DNA of 64,000 nucleotides. Origin: Streptomyces capitiformicae (GTDB lineage Bacteria > Actinomycetota > Actinomycetes > Streptomycetales > Streptomycetaceae). This document shows, piece by piece, positions 40,014-49,800 of the stretch. Position numbers and translations under genes: made by a program. Below the pieces are notes generated by a model. That model had not been told where the DNA came from, ran no database searches, and saw only the letters and a list, made by a program, of their open reading frames with translations. The stretch is taken from positions 10,113,486 through 10,177,485 of the forward strand of contig NZ_CP022161.1 in assembly GCF_002214185.1 (NCBI RefSeq), written 5' to 3'. Position 1 is the stretch's first letter; every line of letters begins with the position of its first letter.

Positions 40014-41525
40014 GTGACCCTGTTGAACAACCTTCGGACGCGACGCAGACGTTTAGGAGTCGCCGCGACGGCGGCCGGACTGCTGGCCGCCCTGCTCACT
40101 GCCGCACCGGCGGCCGCGACCCCCGACCCCGGGGACTCGCCCGCCGCGCAGGAGGAGGTCTCCAAGAGCGACGCCGCCAAGACGCGGGCGGCGATAGCCG
40201 CCGGCGACATACCCGGCCAGGACGAGATCGTCCACTCCGACAACATCCAGCACGTCACGAACATCCCCAAGGACGCGCTGCCCGGCACCAACTCGGACCT
40301 CGCCTTCCAGGGCAGGTACGCCTTCGCCGGCAACTACGACGGCTTCCGCATCTTCGACATCAGCAACCCCAAGGCCCCGAAGACGGTCGCCCAGGTGCTG
40401 TGCCCGGGCTCGCAGAACGACATCTCCGTCTCCGGTGATCTGCTCTTCCTGTCCACCGACTCCTCGCGCAGCGACAGCTCCTGCAACAGCACCACGCAGC
40501 CCGCGAGCGAGAAGTCGTCGTGGGAGGGCATGAAGATCTTCGACATCAGCGACAAGCGGAACCCGAAGTACGTCGCCGCCGTCGAGACCGCCTGCGGCTC
40601 GCACACCCACACGCTGGTGCCCGAGCGCAAGAACGTCTACGTGTACGTCTCCTCGTACTCGCCGAGCGCCTCGTTCCCCGACTGCCAGCCGCCGCACGAC
40701 GGCATCTCGGTCATCAAGGTGCCGCGCAAGTCCCCCGAGAAGGCGGCCGTGGTGGGCTTCCCCGTCCTCTTCCCCGGTGAGGGTGCGGACGGCGGCGGCA
40801 ACCCGGGTTCGCCCACCAACCCCGGTGTCTCCAAGACGACGGGCTGCCACGACATCACGGTGCTGCCGTCGAAGGACCTGGCGGCCGGTGCCTGCATGGG
40901 TGACGGCATCCTGTTCTCCATCAAGGACCCGGAGAACCCGAAGATCATCGACCAGGTCCAGGACAACGTGAACTTCGCGTTCTGGCACTCCGCGACCTTC
41001 AACCAGAAGGCGAACAAGGTCGTCTTCACCGACGAGTTGGGCGGCGGCGGCGCGGCCACCTGCAACGCGGAGATCGGGCCGAACCGCGGCGCCGACGGCA
41101 TCTACGAGATCGTCGGCAAGGGCGACCACCGCAAGCTCGTCTTCAAGAGCTACTTCAAGATCCCCCGCCACCAGGCGAACACCGAGAACTGCGTCGCCCA
41201 CAACGGCTCGCTGATCCCGGTCCTGGGCAAGGACATCATGGTCCAGGCCTGGTACCAGGGCGGTGTCTCGGTCTGGGACTTCACCAACTCCTCGAAGCCC
41301 CAGGAGATCGCCTACTTCGAGCGCGGTCCGATCTCCACCGACACCCTCGTCGGTGGCGGTGCCTGGTCGGCGTACTACTACAACGGCTACATCTACTCGA
41401 ACGACATGGCGAAGGGCTTCGACGTCCTGAAGCTCAGTGACCGGCGCACGGACCCGGCCAAGTGGGTCCACATGCGTGAGCTCAACGTGCAGACTCAGCC
41501 CGACTACTTCGGCTTCGGCTGGTAG
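40014..41525 (+). CDS. Secreted LVIVD-repeat beta-propeller protein
   Basis: 503 residues, GTG at 40014 with GGGAGG upstream. A Sec-type signal (RTRRRRLGVAATAAGLLAAL ending AAPAAA-T) is followed by propeller repeats of the LVIVD type: GYAFAGNYDGFRIFDISNP-like (YAFAGNYDGFRIFDIS), SGDLLFLSTDSS, MKIFDISDKRNPKYVAAV, SHTHTLVPERKNVYVYVSSY and SVWDFTNSSKPQEIAYFERG. Several HTH/CHD motifs (GCHDITV, SHTHT, FWHSATF) could bind metal. The role is unknown. The pairing with a lipid-anchored DUF305 protein suggests an extracellular metal or redox function (inference). Confidence 0.9.
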   Translation: MTLLNNLRTRRRRLGVAATAAGLLAALLTAAPAAATPDPGDSPAAQEEVSKSDAAKTRAAIAAGDIPGQDEIVHSDNIQHVTNIPKDALPGTNSDLAFQGRYAFAGNYDGFRIFDISNPKAPKTVAQVLCPGSQNDISVSGDLLFLSTDSSRSDSSCNSTTQPASEKSSWEGMKIFDISDKRNPKYVAAVETACGSHTHTLVPERKNVYVYVSSYSPSASFPDCQPPHDGISVIKVPRKSPEKAAVVGFPVLFPGEGADGGGNPGSPTNPGVSKTTGCHDITVLPSKDLAAGACMGDGILFSIKDPENPKIIDQVQDNVNFAFWHSATFNQKANKVVFTDELGGGGAATCNAEIGPNRGADGIYEIVGKGDHRKLVFKSYFKIPRHQANTENCVAHNGSLIPVLGKDIMVQAWYQGGVSVWDFTNSSKPQEIAYFERGPISTDTLVGGGAWSAYYYNGYIYSNDMAKGFDVLKLSDRRTDPAKWVHMRELNVQTQPDYFGFGW

Positions 41526-41542
41526 GCGGCCGGGACAGCGAG

Positions 41543-42193
41543 TCAGGTAGCGAAGAACCGCGACAGATCCCTGTCGCACGTCCCGCCGGGCCCTTCGGGG
41601 GCCGGCGGGACGCCCGACTCCCAGTCCAGTCCGTAGCGCCGGAACAACTCGCCCCGCAGCGTGGTGACAGGCAGCGGTGAGTTCGGCAGCACCATCGCGT
41701 ACACCGCGCCCATCAACAGGGCGCGCAGCAGCGGGTAGTCGGCCTCCGGGTCCATGGAGCCGTGCCGGCTCACCGTGTCCCGCAGCAGGGCGCCCAGCCG
41801 CTGTTGCTCCGGGCACCGCACGAGCCCCGCCGGGTTCTGCAGCATCCCCGCCATGTGCTGGCGCATCAGCACCGGCCGGTCCCGGGCCAGTTCCAGGATC
41901 GCGTCGACGGCCCGCGCCATCCGCTCCCGCCCGTCCTCGCTGCGCGGCTCGCGCTCCAGCGCCTCCTCCAGCGTCCGGTGCATCAGCCGGTGCACCGCCG
42001 ACTGGACGAGCTGGCGCTTGCCGGGGAAGTAGTACGACACCAGCCCGCGTGCGGATCCGGCGCGGTCCGCGATGTCCGCGAGCGTCGTGGCCTCGTAGCC
42101 CCGCTCGTCCACCAACTCGACGGCGGCCTGCAGCAGTCGCTCCCGGGAACGGCGACGCAACTCTTCATTGACCGAGGCGCTGCGCGGGGACAT
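41543..42193 (-). CDS. TetR/AcrR-family transcriptional regulator
   Basis: 216 residues with AGGAG seven bases before ATG 42193. The N-terminal HTH reads RLLQAAVELVDERGYEATTL, then ADIADRAGSARGLVSYYFPG with the family's YYFPGK motif after the recognition helix. The C-terminal ligand domain is Arg/Leu-rich (LMRQHMAGMLQNPAGLVR). A 21-bp near-perfect palindrome lies 15 bp upstream of the start, as expected for autorepression. The effector and other targets are unknown; the 3' end converges on the LVIVD gene with an 18-bp gap. Confidence 0.92.
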   Translation of the reverse strand: MSPRSASVNEELRRRSRERLLQAAVELVDERGYEATTLADIADRAGSARGLVSYYFPGKRQLVQSAVHRLMHRTLEEALEREPRSEDGRERMARAVDAILELARDRPVLMRQHMAGMLQNPAGLVRCPEQQRLGALLRDTVSRHGSMDPEADYPLLRALLMGAVYAMVLPNSPLPVTTLRGELFRRYGLDWESGVPPAPEGPGGTCDRDLSRFFAT

Positions 42194-42207
42194 CCTGTAA
42201 CTCCTGC

Positions 42208-42228
42208 GTTGACTGGCTGCCAGCCAAC
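42208..42228. promoter_or_regulatory. TetR-type operator before the TetR gene
   Basis: The left arm GTTGnCTGGC and right arm GCCAGnCAAC are perfect inverse complements around a single central base (21 bp in total, with one variable position in each arm). The site immediately precedes the ribosome site of the TetR gene and fits the length of TetR-family operators. Confidence 0.72.
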
Positions 42229-42361
42229 TATACTCAGCGCTCCCGGGCGGCCACTCAGCGTGCCCCTCCCGGGCCGCTGTCCGTCCCGGGCCGCACGGGG
42301 GACGGTCCGGGACGGACGTCCAGCGGTGGATGACAGCACCTCGGCCGGCGGTGACGGTGCC

Positions 42362-43060
42362 TCAGCCGATCAGGTCCAGCACCGGCCGCAGCCCGTCCGG
42401 CCGCTCCGCCGCCGGCAGATGGTCCACGAAGTGCACCCCGCACCCCAGGGCCGCCGCGCCGCCGTCGGCGCGCCGGTCGTCGCCGACCATCAGTGTGTCC
42501 CGCGCGTCGACGCCGAGCGCCTCGCAGGCGATGGCGAACAGCCGGGGGTCCGGCTTCTGGATGCCGTGCTCGTACGACAGGACGTACGCGCCCACGTACG
42601 GGTCGAGGCCATGGGCGCGGAAGATCGGGCGCAGGTCCCAGCCGATGTTGCTCACCACGCCGATGGCCACCCCGCGTTCCCGCAGGGCGGCGAGGACTTC
42701 GGCGGCGTCCGGGTAGGGGCTCCACGCGGGCGGCGTCATATGGCGGTCGTACAGCGCGTCGTGGAGCGCCGGGTCGGGAAGAGTCACCCGGCGCGAGAGG
42801 CCCGTGTACGCGGCCCGGTGGTGCTCGGCGCTCCGGTCCCGGACCGCCCACAGCTCACCCGGCTCGCCGGTCGGCGGCTCCACCGGGAACGCCCCGCCGG
42901 GAAGCGCGCCCGCCCGCTCCAGGGCCTCGGCGGTCCGGAGCAGCTCCGGCTCGGGCAGGGCGAGACGGGCGTCCGTGAGCACCGCGCGCAGCCAGGACTC
43001 GGTGGACTCGACGCGGAAGAGGGTTCCGGAGAAGTCGAACAGCACGCCTTTGATCGTCAT
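42362..43060 (-). CDS. HAD-superfamily hydrolase
   Basis: 232 residues from ATG 43060. Motif I GVLFDFSGTLF (DxSGT variant of DxDGT: the first Asp is the nucleophile and the usual second Asp is Ser), motif II GVVSNIGW, motif III Lys in GIQKPDPRLF, and motif IV LMVGDDRRADGGAA. The alpha-helical C1 cap lies between motifs I and II (about residues 20-110). The Asp-to-Ser change in motif I occurs in haloacid dehalogenase-like members and could alter phosphatase activity. The substrate is unknown. Confidence 0.88.
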   Translation of the reverse strand: MTIKGVLFDFSGTLFRVESTESWLRAVLTDARLALPEPELLRTAEALERAGALPGGAFPVEPPTGEPGELWAVRDRSAEHHRAAYTGLSRRVTLPDPALHDALYDRHMTPPAWSPYPDAAEVLAALRERGVAIGVVSNIGWDLRPIFRAHGLDPYVGAYVLSYEHGIQKPDPRLFAIACEALGVDARDTLMVGDDRRADGGAAALGCGVHFVDHLPAAERPDGLRPVLDLIG

Positions 43061-43092
43061 GACGGCGATCCTTCGCGCCCGGCCTCCCCCGG

Positions 43093-43776
43093 TCAAGCAC
43101 GCGCCGGGCTGCGCCACTTCTCGCATGCGAGCACCGCGAGCGCGACCGTCAGCAGGCCCAGCAGCCAGCCGCCGACCACGTCGGACGCCCAGTGCACGCC
43201 CAGCCAGATCCGGGTCAGGCCGACGCCCACGGCGGAGATCGCGGACACCGTCAGCACCGTACGCACGAGGGTCTGTCCGGCGCCGTACAGGTGGAGGAGA
43301 TAGAGCAGCAGACCGCAGACCACCGTGGTCGTCATGGCGTGGCCCGAGGGGAACGCGGCGTAGTGGGCGGAGTCGACGGGATCGGGCCACGCGGGCCGCT
43401 CCCGGCCGACGGCGGCCTTCAGTCCCTGCTGGACCGCCGTGCCCATCGCGCAGGTGACCGCCAACCAGATGGCGAGCCACCATTCTCTGTGCCGCCACAC
43501 CAGCCAGATCGCGACGGCCGCGCAGAGGAGACGCATCGTCACGGGGTCCCAGACCCAGTCGGTCAGGATGCGGAACGTGTGCGTGATCCCCGTTTCTTCG
43601 ACGGCCCATCTGTGTGCGGTGTCCGCGATGCTCTTGTCCAGCCACATCAGTGGCCCCCAGGAGAGGGCGACCAGGACGAGCAGCAGAACGGAGGGCGCCG
43701 CGAACGCCGCGGCGGCGCGCGTGGTGCGGTCGGCCGACGGGCGGTGGGGCGGCGAGTCGACGGTGGGGGTGTGCAT
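43093..43776 (-). CDS. PAP2-family membrane phosphatase
   Basis: 227 residues from ATG 43776. Five to six membrane helices are visible, with the three PAP2 motifs: KAAVGRERPAWP (KxxxxxRP), FPSGHAMTTTVV (PSGH) and TRIWLGVHWASDVVGGW (SRxxxxxHxxxD-like). These enzymes dephosphorylate lipid phosphates such as phosphatidate or undecaprenyl pyrophosphate at the outer membrane face. The ATG lies inside a longer open frame; nothing upstream resembles the family, which supports this start. Confidence 0.9.
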   Translation of the reverse strand: MHTPTVDSPPHRPSADRTTRAAAAFAAPSVLLLVLVALSWGPLMWLDKSIADTAHRWAVEETGITHTFRILTDWVWDPVTMRLLCAAVAIWLVWRHREWWLAIWLAVTCAMGTAVQQGLKAAVGRERPAWPDPVDSAHYAAFPSGHAMTTTVVCGLLLYLLHLYGAGQTLVRTVLTVSAISAVGVGLTRIWLGVHWASDVVGGWLLGLLTVALAVLACEKWRSPARA

Positions 43777-43910
43777 ACTGCGATCCTGGCCGACTCCTGG
43801 GGTGTCATGCCAACGCCGGGGCGTGAGATCACTGTCACGCGCCGCGACCGGAGCAAAGACCGAGTCCCGCACGTTGTTCTTGGGCTGTTCTTTGTTCGTT
43901 CTTTGCCGTG

Positions 43911-44852
43911 TCACGCCATGGCGAGTGCCCGCAACCCCGGTACGAAAGCCACCAACACGGGCGCCACCGGTACAAGCGCGGCGCACGCGGTCAGCCGCAG
44001 CCGCTGCGCCGGAGTGAGACGTTCCGGGGGAGCGAGCAGCCGGTGGACGCGCTGCGGCACATGGTCCTCCGGGGTCGAGCAGGGCCCGAACACCCCGCGG
44101 TCCTCGTTGAGCCCGACGAGCGCGAGGGCGGTGGTGAGGCGGCCGTGGCGGCGCGAGGCCATGTCGTCGGCGGCGAGTTCGACCAGGCGGTGCATATCGT
44201 CGCGGAACGCGGCGAACACCGGCACCCGGGGAAAGCCGCCCGCCAGCGCCGCCGAGCAGTGCAGCAGCCAGTCGTGCCGCGCCCGCGCGTGCCCCTGTTC
44301 ATGCGCGACCACCGCGTCCACCTGCCGTCCTTTCAGTCGGCGCAACGCGGCCGTGGTGATGACCAGTCGGGGCTCCGCCCCCGCCAGCCACCAGGCGTCC
44401 GGCCGCTCTCCCTCCACCACCACGAGCTGGTCGGTCCCCTGCTCCTCGCCGGGCAACAGCGGGGCGCGGAGCCGAAGTTCGGCCCGGCGCCGATGGCGGC
44501 GCCGCCGGGCCCGGACGATCTCACGGACCAGCATCGTCCCCGTCCACAGCCCCCCGCACGCCAGCGCCACCGCTGTGCTCGCGGCCCACGAACCGCCCGT
44601 GCCCAGCGCGTACGCCTCCACGACCCCACTCGGCGCGGGCGCGAACAACGGCACGCGTACCTCCGTCCAGGCCGCGGCGGCGCTCAGGGCCATCGACAGC
44701 ACACAACACAGCAGTACGGCCGCCACGAAGCACTGCCACACCCACAGCGCGACCACCGGTTCGCGGTCCGCCCAGTCGGCACGGGCCAACAGCCGCGGGG
44801 CGACGACGGCGGTCAGGGCGCCGAGCAGCAACAACGCCGCGGGGACCATCAT
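43911..44852 (-). CDS. M56-family membrane metallopeptidase, second copy
   Basis: 313 residues. Hydrophobic segments at about 1-20, 35-62 and 90-110 precede the zinc motif VVAHEQGHARARHDWL (HExxH) and ELAADDMASRRHG, which supplies the third ligand region. A last hydrophobic segment (ACAALVPVAPVLVAFVPGL) closes the protein. Unlike the copy at 16843 it has no BlaI gene beside it in this window; a DUF5134 gene lies upstream on the same strand. Its partner regulator, if any, is elsewhere. Confidence 0.88.
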   Translation of the reverse strand: MMVPAALLLLGALTAVVAPRLLARADWADREPVVALWVWQCFVAAVLLCCVLSMALSAAAAWTEVRVPLFAPAPSGVVEAYALGTGGSWAASTAVALACGGLWTGTMLVREIVRARRRRHRRRAELRLRAPLLPGEEQGTDQLVVVEGERPDAWWLAGAEPRLVITTAALRRLKGRQVDAVVAHEQGHARARHDWLLHCSAALAGGFPRVPVFAAFRDDMHRLVELAADDMASRRHGRLTTALALVGLNEDRGVFGPCSTPEDHVPQRVHRLLAPPERLTPAQRLRLTACAALVPVAPVLVAFVPGLRALAMA

Positions 44853-44959
44853 GGGCCAAGCCTATGAGCGGGGCGGGGCACGGCGACACGGGCCGCGACG
44901 CCGAAGTGACGCAGACCACGGACGCGTACAGCGTCACGGGCCAGGGTTTCGTGCGGCGG

Positions 44960-45514
44960 TCAGACCGTGAGCAGCATCGCGAACATCCCGATGCCCATGG
45001 ACAGTCGACAGGCCCGCGCCAGCTCGGGGCGGTCACCCCAGCCGAGGATCCGCGGTGCCGGGACCTGGACGCCGGCCGTGACCGGCACGGGGATGAGACG
45101 GGCACCCGCCCACAGCACATAGCCGGCGAAGTACAGCAGCAGAACCCCCGTGAGCAGGGGCGGTCCCGTGCCGCCATGTCCGCCGCCGGGCGAGGCCACC
45201 ATCACCGCGGCCATGTAGACCATCGCCAGCGCGCCCACCAGGTGATGCAGATGACGCGGACTCGTGCGGGCCGTCCACAGCGCGCGCACCGCGGCCACAC
45301 CGAACACGAGGGTGTACGCGAGCCAGGCCCAGCGCGGCGGCGCCACGGCCGCGGCGGGGACGGCCATCACGGCCATGCCGAAGCCCATCAGCGCCTCGTC
45401 GCCGGCGGACCGGCGCTGCTCCTCGACGGCGCTGCGCATCCGCAGCAGGCAGTAGCCCCCGGTCAGCGCGCACAGCGCCACCAGCAGCCAGCCGAACGAA
45501 GCCGGTCCGTGCAT
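44960..45514 (-). CDS. DUF5134 membrane protein
   Basis: 184 residues from ATG 45514 with GGAGG six bases upstream. Five hydrophobic segments: FGWLLVALCALTGGYCLL, MGFGMAVMAVPAAAVAP, WLAYTLVFGVAAVRALW, HLVGALAMVYMAAVMVA and GVLLLYFAGYVLWAG. A conserved HHLVGALAMVYM histidine motif lies in the fourth. This matches DUF5134, an actinobacterial family of unknown function often found beside M56 peptidases, as here. Confidence 0.82.
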   Translation of the reverse strand: MHGPASFGWLLVALCALTGGYCLLRMRSAVEEQRRSAGDEALMGFGMAVMAVPAAAVAPPRWAWLAYTLVFGVAAVRALWTARTSPRHLHHLVGALAMVYMAAVMVASPGGGHGGTGPPLLTGVLLLYFAGYVLWAGARLIPVPVTAGVQVPAPRILGWGDRPELARACRLSMGIGMFAMLLTV

Positions 45515-45616
45515 CGCGCACCTCCACGCTCGGTCGGTCAGGGCATGCCCGTGGGCGATGGCGCGCATACGAGCGCAAAGGGGTACGCGGGGGAGCGCGC
45601 GGGGTGCACTGGATGT

Positions 45617-46231
45617 TTCATACGTAAAACACTTGCCAACGTTGAGCCGGCGCTGAGCGTCGCCGCCGCCTCCGACCCGCCGAACCTCACACTGCCGGCG
45701 CTCGGCCGCCTCGACCTGGCGCTGTACACGATGGCCGGGGCGCTGTGCGCACGGCGGCCGCCCTCACGGGCACTCGTGTGCATGGCCCCCGCGCTCGTAC
45801 GTCCACACGGGCCGGAACGCCGTGCCACCGCCCACGTCCTGAACCTGGTGGCCGCGCACATCGGGGCCCCGGGTGCCGACCGGACGCGTACCCGTACGGC
45901 CGCCGCCACGGCAGTGCACACCGCGTGGCAGACCCTGCTCTCCTCCGGCACCCGGACCGAGGCCCGGCGTGCCCTCGCCCGGCTCGTGGCCCACGCCGAG
46001 GCCGCGCTCGCCGCCCCCGACGCCGCGCCCGCCGCACTGTCGGCCGCGCGCCGCCACCTGTCCGCCTCCCTCCTCGAACTGCGAGCCACCACCGGTGCCG
46101 CGGCCGGTGAATGGTGGCAACGCGCGTGGCCCTCGGAGCGGGTGACACACGCCGAGCAGGCCGGACACCGTACGCTCACGGCGACGGTACGACGGCACGG
46201 GTTCCAGGCTTCGGAGGGCGCACGGGCATGA
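45617..46231 (+). pseudogene. FUSC-family transporter remnant (ends only)
   Basis: The frame reads KTLANVEPALSVAAASDPPN and TLPALGRLDLALYTMAGALC, the N-terminal region of FUSC/aromatic acid exporter-like proteins. It then passes after a short degenerate stretch directly into PHGPERRATAHVLNLVAAHI and TAVHTAWQTLLSSGTRTEAR, which belong to the C-terminal cytoplasmic region. Most membrane helices are missing. No start codon with a ribosome site is seen. The stop overlaps the MarR start (ATGA), so the original gene was coupled to that regulator. Confidence 0.6.
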
Positions 46232-46776
46232 CGGCAGGCAACGGGTGGACGGCGACGGGGAGCGGCGCGGCTCTCGGGGACACGGTCGCCAAGGTGGTGC
46301 GGCAGTGGCAGACGGTGCACCCCGGTCTCGACACCGCGCCGATGGAGATCATCGGCCGCGTCAACCGCTGCGCCGCCCTCCTCCAACAGGCCGAGGACGC
46401 CCCGCTGCGCCGCGCCGGGCTCACCCGCCCCGAGTTCGACGTCCTCGCCACCCTGCGCCGCACCGGCCACGAGCTGACCCCCAGTGAGATCGTCCGCGAG
46501 ACGTTCGCCTCCGGGGCCGCCGTCACCAAACGCCTCAAGGCGCTCACCGAGCGCGGACTGGTCGAGCGACGCGGCGACACCCGCGACCGCCGCGTCGCCC
46601 ACGTCCGCCTCACCGACACCGGCCGCGACCTCGTGGACAGCGTTCTGCCGGAACAACTGTCCTACGAGACAGCCGTCCTCTCCGGCGTCGAAGCCGACAA
46701 CCGCCGCGAACTCGCCGTCCTCCTGGAGGAGTTGCTCATCCAACTGGAGGGCCGCCTGGGCGTCTCGCGCGCCTAG
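46228..46776 (+). CDS. MarR-family transcriptional regulator
   Basis: 182 residues from ATG 46228 with GGAGGG upstream. The winged helix is clear: GLTRPEFDVLATLRRTGHEL, SEIVRETFASGAAVTKRLKA, LTERGLVERRGDTRDRRVAH and VRLTDTGRDLVDSV, with the DxRxxRV wing. It probably controlled the FUSC-type exporter that precedes it, as MarR-exporter pairs usually do. Its stop is the last intact non-PKS sequence before the PKS fragment begins. Confidence 0.92.
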   Translation: MTAGNGWTATGSGAALGDTVAKVVRQWQTVHPGLDTAPMEIIGRVNRCAALLQQAEDAPLRRAGLTRPEFDVLATLRRTGHELTPSEIVRETFASGAAVTKRLKALTERGLVERRGDTRDRRVAHVRLTDTGRDLVDSVLPEQLSYETAVLSGVEADNRRELAVLLEELLIQLEGRLGVSRA

Positions 46777-46817
46777 GTGTATTGCCCTGAGAGGTTGGGG
46801 ACGCGGCTGGCGGGTGG

Positions 46818-49800
46818 TTGGCCTTTCAGAGCGGTGTGTCCGCGGTGGTGATTGCGCGGATGGTTCCGGTGGACTACGCGTCGCATTCGGCGCAGGTGGA
46901 GGTGCTGGAGGCGGAGCTGGTGGCCGAGCTGGAGGGCATCCGGCCGGTGGCGGGGCGTGTGCCGCTGTATTCGACGGTGACCGGCGACTGGCTGGACATG
47001 TCCGAGATGGATGCCGGGTACTGGTATCGCAACCTGCGGGCCACAGTCCGGTTCGAGGACGCGGTGCGTGGTCTGCTGGCCGACGGGCATCGCGCGTTCG
47101 TCGAGGTGAGTCCGCATCCGGTGCTGGTACCGGGGTTGCAGGACACGCTGGACGACACTCCGGGCGGGGGTGTGGTGCTGGAGACGCTGCGGCGCGACAG
47201 CGGAGACGCCTTCCGCCTCGCCACCGCACTCGCCCACGCCCACGTCAACGGCCTGCCCGTCGACTGGACCACCACCTACCCCGCCGACACGGCACACCAA
47301 ATCCCCCTGCCCACCTACGCCTTTGAGCACCGTCACTACTGGCCACGGCGGCGCCCGGCACAGGAGGCCAACGCCGTGGCAGAGGTGGACGGTTCCGCGG
47401 AGAACGGGTTCTGGGAGGCCGTGGAGCAGGAAGATCTCGCCGCGCTGGCCCGGGTGTTGGAGCTGCCCGGCGAGACCTCGCTGGGCGAGGCGCTGCCCAG
47501 GCTCGCCTCTTGGCGGCGCGAGCAGCGGGAACGGTCCACGGTGGACGGCTGGCGCTACCACGTGGCCTGGCGCCCGGTGCAGTTCGGGGCGGGGGCGGCG
47601 CTCACGGGGCGTTGGCTCCTCGCCGTACCGGCCGGGAGGGCCGCGGACGAGTGGGTGAACGCCGTGACCCAGGCCCTGACCGGGGCCGGCGCGGAGGCCG
47701 TACGGATCGACGTACCGGCCGACGCCACGCGGGAGAGCCTCGGCCGAGCCATCGCCGAACTCTCCGAACTTTCCGAAGGCACGGCGGCCGTCGTCAACGG
47801 GGTGGTGTCCTTCGCCGCGCTGCTGAGCGGCGGGGACCCGGACACCTCCGGACTGTCCGCCCCGGTCCCGGCCGGTGTGGCCGCGAACGTGGCCCTGGTG
47901 CAGGCCCTCGGCGATGCCGACGTACAGGCCCCGTTGTGGTGCGTGACCCGAGGCGCGGTCTCCGTGGGCGGCTCCGACGAGGTGACGGACACGGCCCAGG
48001 CGGGCGTGTGGGGCCTCGGCCGTGTGGTGGCCCTGGAGCACCCGGGACGCTGGGGCGGTCTGGTCGACCTGCCCGAAGCGGTCGACGCCGCGGTGGCCCC
48101 CCGTCTGGTGGGTCTGCTGGCCGGAGCCGCGGGGCGGACCGAGGACCAGGTCGCGATCCGACCCGCCGGGATCTTCGCCCGCCGGCTGGTCCACGCTCCC
48201 GCGGTGGAGAGTGCGAGGGAACGCTGGCAGCCGTCGTCCGGCACCGTGCTGGTCACCGGTGGCACCGGCGGACTGGGCCGGGAGACCGCGCGTTGGCTGG
48301 CCGGGGCAGGCGCCGAGCGACTGGTGCTGATCAGCCGGCGCGGCCCCGACGCCGACGGAGTGGCCGAACTCCGCAGCGAACTGGAGGAGTTGGGAAGCCG
48401 AGTCGGCGTGGTGGCATGCGATGTGGCCGACCGCGACGAACTGGCGCGTCTGATCACTGAGTTGGCGGACGAGGGCACTCCGGTGCGTGGGGTCGTGCAC
48501 ACCGCGGGCATCAGCCACCTCACCGCCCTGACGGACATCGGTATGGCGGAGTTCGCCGAGGTCTACCGGGCCAAGACGGTGGGTGCGCGCAACCTGCACG
48601 AGCTGCTGGGCGACTCGCTGGACGCCTTCGTGACCTTCTCCACTATCTCCGCGGTCTGGGGCAGTGGCGGACAGAGCGCCTACGCCGCCGCCAACGCGGA
48701 GGTGGACGCGCTGATGGAGTACCGCAGGGCCGCTGGGCTCGCCGCGACCTCGGTCGCCTGGGGAGCCTGGGCGGAGGTGGGCATGGCGACCACGGAAGGC
48801 GTGGCGGAACAGCTCGGCCTGCGCGGTATCCACGCCATGCCGCCGCACCTCGCCATCGCGGCGATGCGCGACTCGCTGACCGCCGGGGACACCTGCGTCA
48901 CTGTCTCCGACATGAACTGGACGCGGTTCGCCCCGTCGTTCGCGGTGGCCCGTGCCACCCGACTGCTGGACGAACTGCCCGAAGCCCGCAAGGCGTTGGC
49001 AGGCGACGAGCCGACGGCGCCGACCTCCGGGCAGTCGCTGTCGGCCAGGCTGGCAGGGCTGGCCGCGGAGGCCCGCGCCGACGCCGTACTGGATGCCGTA
49101 CGCGCCGAAGTCGCCACCGTGCTCGGCCACACCGGGCCGGAGGCGGTCGAACCGGACCGGCCGTTCCTGGAGTTGGGCTTCGACTCACTGACCGCGATCC
49201 AGTTGCGTAACGCGCTCGGCACGGCCAGCGGACTGAAACTCCCCACCTCGCTGGTGTTCGACCACGCGACCCCCGCCAAGCTCGCCGACTTCCTCGGCGC
49301 GGAACTCGCGTTGCTGTCGGCGCCGCAGGAGCCGTCGCCGCAGGCGGCCGAAGAGGCGGCGGCACCGGATCTGCTCGTCTCCATCTTCGCCAGCAGTTAC
49401 GCACAGGGCCGATCGGAGGAGGCGTTCGACCTGCTGCGGCAGGCGGCCCGGCTGCTCCCGAAGTCCCCGGAACCGGCCCTGCTCGCCGACCACACGGAAC
49501 CGGTCCGACTGGCCACGGGCGCGGCGACGGCCCAACTGTTCTGCCTGCCCTCCCATGTCCCGGTGGCCGGACCGCACCAGTTCGCGCGGTTCGCGGCGTC
49601 GTTCCGGGGGGTTCGGGACGTCACCGCCCTGGGGCTGCCCGGCTACCGGGTCGGCCAGACACTTCCGGAGAGCGCCGAGATCCTGCTGGAAGCCCAGGCG
49701 GAGCGCATCCGGCGGCAGACGGAGGGTGCCCCCTTCGTGCTGCTCGGCATGTCCTCGGGCGGTTATCTGGCCCATGCCCTGGCCCGGCACATGGAGGCCA

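Noticed and set aside
41677..43303. Long plus-strand frames over the TetR and HAD genes
   Set aside because: They are Arg/Pro/Ala-rich shadows of well-supported minus-strand genes.
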